Shown here: positions 14,543-17,500 of the stretch, piece by piece
Position numbering within the stretch: the first letter of the stretch is position 1
Layout: every line of letters begins with the position of its first letter
Source: Symbiodinium natans
Taxonomy: Eukaryota > Sar > Dinophyceae > Suessiales > Symbiodiniaceae
Direction of reading: 5' to 3'
Assembly (NCBI GenBank): GCA_905221605.1
Contig: CAJNDS010002145.1
Coordinates: 25,001-42,500, forward strand
DNA length: 17,500 bases
The notes under the pieces: model-generated
Seen by the model: only the letters and a program-made list of their open reading frames with translations
Told to the model about the DNA's origin: nothing
Database searches by the model: none
Program-made: the position numbers and the translations under genes

Positions 14543-14837
14543 TGTTCAAAGGCTTTACGGAAGAGAACACGTCTTCATCACAGATCCAGTGCAGCCAAAG
14601 AAATCCTACCTCGAATTGCCATGTTGCAGTCATGTATAGGCATAGACCCAATCAAGGGCGTTTACACTTCTGCATGAGGTAGCTAAGAATCCAAGCAAAC
14701 ATTCTTCTTGGCCCGAAACCCTAAACCCTACACCCTAAACCCTAAATCCAAAACCCGATTTCCCGGACCGAAGATGCAGAAAACTATTTGAGGGTCGTCT
14801 TGCAGCTTTTGCCCACGACCCCTAAACCCCCCAAAAT
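14543..14837. other. No gene recognised
   Basis: Unique sequence with moderate GC (14545-14710) and scattered CCCTAAA units after it. Short open frames exist on both strands; none shows a motif. Confidence 0.4.
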
Positions 14838-14937
14838 TCCCGAAACCCTAAACCCGAAACCCTAAACCCTAAACCCTAAATCCTATGCATGAGCCATAAA
14901 CTCTCAGAGCCTATAACATGTGGGCTCTCCAAAGGTT

Positions 14938-15012
14938 AAGGGGTACCCGTTTTGGGGGGTGCTCCGATGAGGAGGATGGCAGTATTTTGGGGGGGGAGCA
15001 TGAAGGGCCCCT
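14938..15012 (+). repeat. Dispersed repeat family A, diverged copy
   Basis: GGGGTACCCGTTTTGGGG, then GATGAGGAGGATGGCAGTAT, then TTTGGGGGGGGAGC and GGGCCCC, in the same order as the reference copy at 11203. Confidence 0.45.
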
Positions 15013-15017
15013 ATTCG

Positions 15018-15070
15018 GGTTTAGGGTTTAGGGTTTAGGGTTTAGGGTTTAGGGTTTAGGGTTTAGGGTT
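15018..15070 (+). repeat. TTTAGGG array
   Basis: Seven near-perfect units left of the 15071 island. Confidence 0.95.
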
Positions 15071-15215
15071 TCAGCACCCCGAAACCCAAGGAGCCCATCG
15101 GCTACTGCGCCCGGGGGTCCTCCAGTTCTTCTCGGCAGCATTCAAAGCCTTGGAGGGGCGCTCGGGACTTTCAAAAAGCGTGAAGCTCAGCATGCAGAGG
15201 ACCGAAGCTTCAAGA
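15071..15215. other. Coding-like island, strand undecided
   Basis: This GC-rich island of about 145 bases is flanked by TTTAGGG arrays on both sides. The plus strand is open across it (core LQFFSAAFKALEGRSGLSK). The minus strand is open too (core ERPSKALNAAEKNWRTPG, where LNAAEKNW faintly recalls PPR NAAISACEK..W). Gene orientation in the rest of the window favours minus. No splice pair could be fixed. Confidence 0.25.
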
Positions 15216-15599
15216 ATGAGCTGCCCAATGAGCCTTCAGGGTTTCGGGTTTAGGGTTCAGGGTTTAGGGTTTAGGGCTTAGGGATTAGGGCTCAGGATGT
15301 AGGGTTTAGGGAGACCGCCAGGGACTGAAGGCACCAGGCTTCGTTTTAAGGGCCCGTGTGTGGCACTTTGCCTTTGGAGGTTTAGGGGAACTCGGCCGTG
15401 AGCCACCTGCCTGATGCCACCACAAAAGCCCCCCAAAATAAACGACCAACCCGACTCTTCGAGGGCCCGGTGCTTGTATGCATAAGAAATATGATTCCAT
15501 AAACCCTAAACCCTAAACCCTAAACCCTAAACCCTGAACCCTAAACCCTAAACCCTAAACCCTAAACCCTAAACCCTGAAGGCTCATTGGGCAGCTCAT
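15216..15599. repeat. 384-base element with perfect 26-base inverted ends
   Basis: Positions 15216-15241 are exactly the reverse complement of 15574-15599 (26 of 26). The complementarity continues inward as TTTAGGG-type repeat on the left and CCCTAAA-type on the right. Homology stops abruptly just outside both ends. The interior (15310-15500) has no recognisable product; it holds a 64-codon minus frame that I regard as chance. The structure could be a non-autonomous inverted-repeat transposon or an intron-like insertion that carries telomere-like repeat inside its ends. Confidence 0.6.
15501..15573 (-). repeat. CCCTAAA array inside the inverted-end element
   Basis: About ten units with one CCCTGAA; it forms the inner right arm of the 15216-15599 element. 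Confidence 0.95.
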
Positions 15600-15665
15600 C
15601 ATAGGGCAGCGGTCCTGGCCCCGCGGTGCATTAAACGCTGAGCCCCTTGAAGCCTACTACATGCG
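15600..15665. other. Unique island next to inverted-repeat element
   Basis: This is a non-telomeric island of about 65 bases between two CCCTAAA arrays. Both strands carry an open frame: plus gives QRSWPRGALNAEPLEAYY, minus gives AQRLMHRGARTAAL before a stop. Neither matches PPR convincingly. Position and size suggest an exon, but neither strand nor frame can be chosen. Confidence 0.2.
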
Positions 15666-15679
15666 TATCATAAACCCAA

Positions 15680-15825
15680 AACTCTACTAAACCCCAAACC
15701 CTAAACCCCAAACCCTAAACCCTAAACCCTCAACCCTAAACCCTGAACCCTAAGCCCTCAACCCTCAAGCCTAAACCCTAAGCCCTCAACCCTAAACCCT
15801 GAACCCTAAACCCTAACTGAACCCT
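15680..15825 (-). repeat. Mixed telomere-like array
   Basis: CCCTAAA, CCCTCAA, CCCTGAA, CCCTAAG and CCCCAAA in a partly repeated order, suggesting an internal duplication of a multi-unit block. Confidence 0.9.
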
Positions 15826-15894
15826 AGTCCCAGACACAGCCGTGAAGATTGCGGTGTCAACGTCCACGCGCTCACGGCGAAGGTCCGCCCAAAG
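15823..15894 (-). CDS. Probable PPR exon
   Basis: After TTCTGGCAG|C the minus frame reads LWADLRRERVDVDTAIFTAV. R.ERVDVDTAIFTAV matches the second-helix end of a PPR repeat (compare GRVELDATAAGAAV in exon 10749). The last in-frame positions before the repeats are ACGGCT|GTGTCT at 15838 or ACTAGG|GTTCAG at 15823; both keep phase 0. The CCCTAAA array to its left (minus: TTTAGGG) would begin the next intron. Its phase does not match the preferred end of 16391, so the link to that exon is open. Confidence 0.5.
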
Positions 15895-15934
15895 CTGCCA
15901 GAAGCAGGACGTAGGGTTAGCGAAAAAAAGGGGA

Positions 15935-16020
15935 GGTTTAGGGTTTCGGGTTTCGGGTGTAGGGTTCGGGGTTTAGGGTTTGGGGTTTAGGGTTTGGGGT
16001 TTATAGGGTTTAAGGTTTGG
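15935..16020 (+). repeat. Mixed TTTAGGG/TTTGGGG/TTTCGGG array
   Basis: Irregular variants right of exon 15894-15823. Confidence 0.85.
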
Positions 16021-16092
16021 GGCTCAGTGTTGAGCCGCAGTTCCCCCCCCCCGCAAACGTTCCAACACCCCTCATATAGGCTCAGCTAGTAC

Positions 16093-16182
16093 CCAAATTC
16101 CCAACAGCACAGAATTGAATCCCGAGCTTCGGTCCCTACGAAGGGAGACATCCAATCGCCGGGAAAAGCCGCCGCAATCTCC
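16093..16182 (-). CDS. Possible PPR-gene exon
   Basis: A 30-codon frame is bounded by CATGCAG|GGAG and TTTGG|GTACTAG and is open throughout in phase 0. The product ends in SSGFNSVLLGIW, which resembles the Y-N-A-x-L end of a PPR repeat with F for Y. It lies between PPR exons 16456-16391 and 15894-15823 on the same strand, with a telomere-like array on each side. It does not fit the 35-residue register when simply inserted between them, so either its boundaries or its role as an exon may be wrong. Confidence 0.3.
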
Positions 16183-16198
16183 CTGCATGGTTGGACCT

Positions 16199-16372
16199 CT
16201 AAACCCTAAACCCTAAACCCTAAACCCTAAACCCTAAACCCTAAACCCTAAACCCTAAACCCTGAACCCTGAACCCTAAACCCTAAACCCTAAACCCTAA
16301 ACCCTAAACCCTGAACCCTGAACCCTAAACCCTAAACCCTAAACCCTAAACCCTGAACCCTGAACCCTAAAG
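16199..16372 (-). repeat. CCCTAAA array with higher-order period
   Basis: Pairs of CCCTGAA recur after runs of eight or nine, five and four CCCTAAA units, so the larger period is 42 to 49 bases. Confidence 0.95.
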
Positions 16373-16390
16373 CCTCGACCCTAAGCGAGC

Positions 16391-16456
16391 CCTCTCGATG
16401 GGCCTCCATGGCCGCCGTCCAGACGGTATATCGGCTGCAGGCCGTTATCGCAGCGC
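16391..16456 (-). CDS. PPR protein exon, joins 16888-16801
   Basis: After acceptor CTCAG|GCGCTG, the minus frame reads AAITACSRYTVWTAAMEAHR and then EG. It continues the repeat begun in 16801-16888 to YGAAITAC and starts the next repeat with C......W..AM. The joined register is 34 residues between the two C-A/C-E positions, one short of the usual 35. The donor is placed at AGAGG|GCTCGC (GC); an alternative GT donor lies about 11 bases further on at CTTAGG|GTCGAG. The intron between the two exons starts with TTTAGGG-like repeats and has a degenerate CCTAAACCC tract about 50 bases before the acceptor. Confidence 0.72.
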
Positions 16457-16705
16457 CTGAGCCAGGATAAGAGGGAGTTCTGCAATTCCGAGGGTTTAGG
16501 TTTTAGGCTTTAGGGTTTCCTTCTACACCCAAGCCCCTAAACTTTACGTCCCCCATACCCTGAACCTGAACCGAACCCCTAACTGACGTCCAACATGAAA
16601 AACCTAAACCCTCAAAACCCTAGATGTCCCTACGAAATAATCCGCCTGCAATCCCGTGACCCTTTGAACCCCGAAGCCCCTCCTACTGCCCTTCCCTGCC
16701 CTAAA

Positions 16706-16792
16706 CCCTAAACCCTAAACCCTAAAAACCCTAAAAACCCTAAAAACCCTAAAAACCCAAAACCCAAAACCCAAAACCCTAAACCCTAAACC
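16706..16792 (-). repeat. CCCTAAA, CCCTAAAAA and CCCAAAA blocks
   Basis: Three unit types in separate blocks abut the GC donor side of exon 16888-16801. Confidence 0.95.
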
Positions 16793-16800
16793 CAGGGCGC

Positions 16801-16888
16801 CGTAGGTCACGCAGGTCGGCTGAAGCCCCGCCGCGCGGAGCTCCTCCATCAGTGCGAGGGAGCGCTGCCATCGCCTGCGCTCACAAGA
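16801..16888 (-). CDS. PPR protein exon (partial gene)
   Basis: Minus-strand reading gives SCERRRWQRSLALMEELR followed by AAGLQPTCVTYGA. This is a nearly complete pentatricopeptide repeat: C-E at the helix start, W six residues on, the SLALMEEL helix, then P..VTY. PPR proteins bind single-stranded RNA in organelles and act in processing, editing or stability. The exon ends TACG|GCGCCC (GC donor) and joins in phase to 16456-16391, giving VTYGAAITAC. The 5' boundary is uncertain: the SCERR codons continue upstream of a good acceptor at 16874 (GCGCAG|G), and an in-frame TGA forces any longer start to AAAG|TCT at 16888. The exon is followed by TTTAGGG-type repeats and preceded by CCCTAAA-type repeats in gene direction. 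The PPR identity is well supported; the start is not. Confidence 0.75.
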
Positions 16889-16919
16889 CTTTCAGGGTCA
16901 TCCTGGCAGCTTAGGGTGG

Positions 16920-16998
16920 AGTTTAGGGTTTAGGGTTTAGGGTTTAGGGTTTAGGGTTTAGGGTTTAGGGTTTAGGGTTTAGGGTTTAGGGTTTAGGG
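16920..16998 (+). repeat. TTTAGGG array
   Basis: Eleven near-perfect units; in gene direction the CCCTAAA tract upstream of exon 16888-16801. Confidence 0.95.
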
Positions 16999-17293
16999 TG
17001 TGGCCACGTTCTTAGCGCACGTCGTGGAACGTGCTGAAAGTAGAGATTCGCAAACATTCTGGCCCTCACACCCCGAAAACGTCTACAAGAAACGCGAATG
17101 GCCATATCATCGGAAACTTTAGATTTTGTATGATATTGTATGATGTAGCGTTGTATTTAGAAATACAAGATTCTATCTTTTTAAGTTCATCTGAATATCA
17201 TGATGAAGATGGAAGGAGAACGAAAAACAGTCATGCGTTGTATGAGTCGTGAGAGAGCTCAGACATAGCAGCGGGCCACTCCTGGAGACCCCC
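16999..17293. other. AT-rich unassigned stretch
   Basis: The 73-codon plus frame 17031-17252 has no motif. On the minus strand near 17250-17285, CTCCAG|GAG then EWPAAMSELSHDSYNA could be a shortened PPR relic (W..A...EL..YNA), but a stop follows at once. Confidence 0.3.
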
Positions 17294-17362
17294 AAACCCT
17301 AAACCCCAAACCCCAAACCCTAAACCCTAAACCCTAGACCCTAAACCCCAAACCCTAAACCC
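17294..17362 (-). repeat. CCCTAAA/CCCCAAA array
   Basis: About ten units with one CCCTAGA. The sequence after it (17363-17500) has no clear gene; its last bases on the minus strand could start another exon running in from outside the window. Confidence 0.9.
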
Positions 17363-17500
17363 TGGTTTTTGGGGATCCTGCTTAGGGCTTCCTGTTAGGT
17401 TTATCGCACATCGAGGTCTTATGGGGAATCATAGGGCTCACAAGGCCTGAACCCGCCAAAATGACACCTAAACCCCAAGCCTTGCTCGCCATCCCGCGCG

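Overview
The window looks like nuclear DNA from a dinoflagellate or a close relative; this is an inference. It is GC-rich, has no compact genes, and is filled with degenerate plant-type telomere-like repeats (TTTAGGG/CCCTAAA and variants TTTGGGG, TCTAGGG, TTGAGGG, CCCCTAAA). Short coding islands of 30 to 120 bases lie between the repeat tracts. Where they can be read, the islands splice as tiny exons with AG|G acceptors and mostly GC donors, which is known for dinoflagellate introns. The recurring product is a pentatricopeptide repeat (PPR) protein of the 'YNAAISACE..W..AL' type common in dinoflagellates and plants.

The clear coding signal is on the minus strand. The best-supported chain runs 13891-13803, 12936-12877, 12148-12080, 11126-11095, 10749-10684 (or 10659). 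These five exons join in phase. Two of the three repeat spans they cover fit the 35-residue PPR register, and the third is three residues longer. A second pair is 16888-16801 plus 16456-16391. A third chain is 3064-2961, 2669-2614, 2137-2080. Other islands (14455-14379, 9282-9247, 8759-8682, 15894-15823 and more) look like further PPR exons but could not be joined with confidence. The window may hold one very long shredded PPR gene, several tandem PPR genes, or decayed copies. No start codon, stop codon, promoter or polyA site can be assigned.

Layout: 1-2100 has telomere-like arrays and weak exon islands; 2080-3064 a PPR exon chain; 3533-3724 a pure 8-mer array; 3960-4915 an AT-rich degenerate satellite with a 38-40 base period and self-complementary units; 5055-8605 weak exon islands, small dispersed elements and a 67-base tandem repeat; 8680-9285 PPR islands; 9457-10055 a 200-codon open frame of different composition; 10659-13891 the main PPR chain; 14379-16888 more PPR exons, a 384-base element with perfect 26-base inverted ends, and higher-order telomere-like arrays; 16999-17500 mostly unassigned sequence.

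The most unusual point is architectural. Most coding islands have CCCTAAA on their left and TTTAGGG on their right. On either strand, therefore, the introns tend to begin with TTTAGGG and end with CCCTAAA, giving complementary intron ends made of telomere-like repeats. No RNA gene, CRISPR array or prokaryotic operon was seen.
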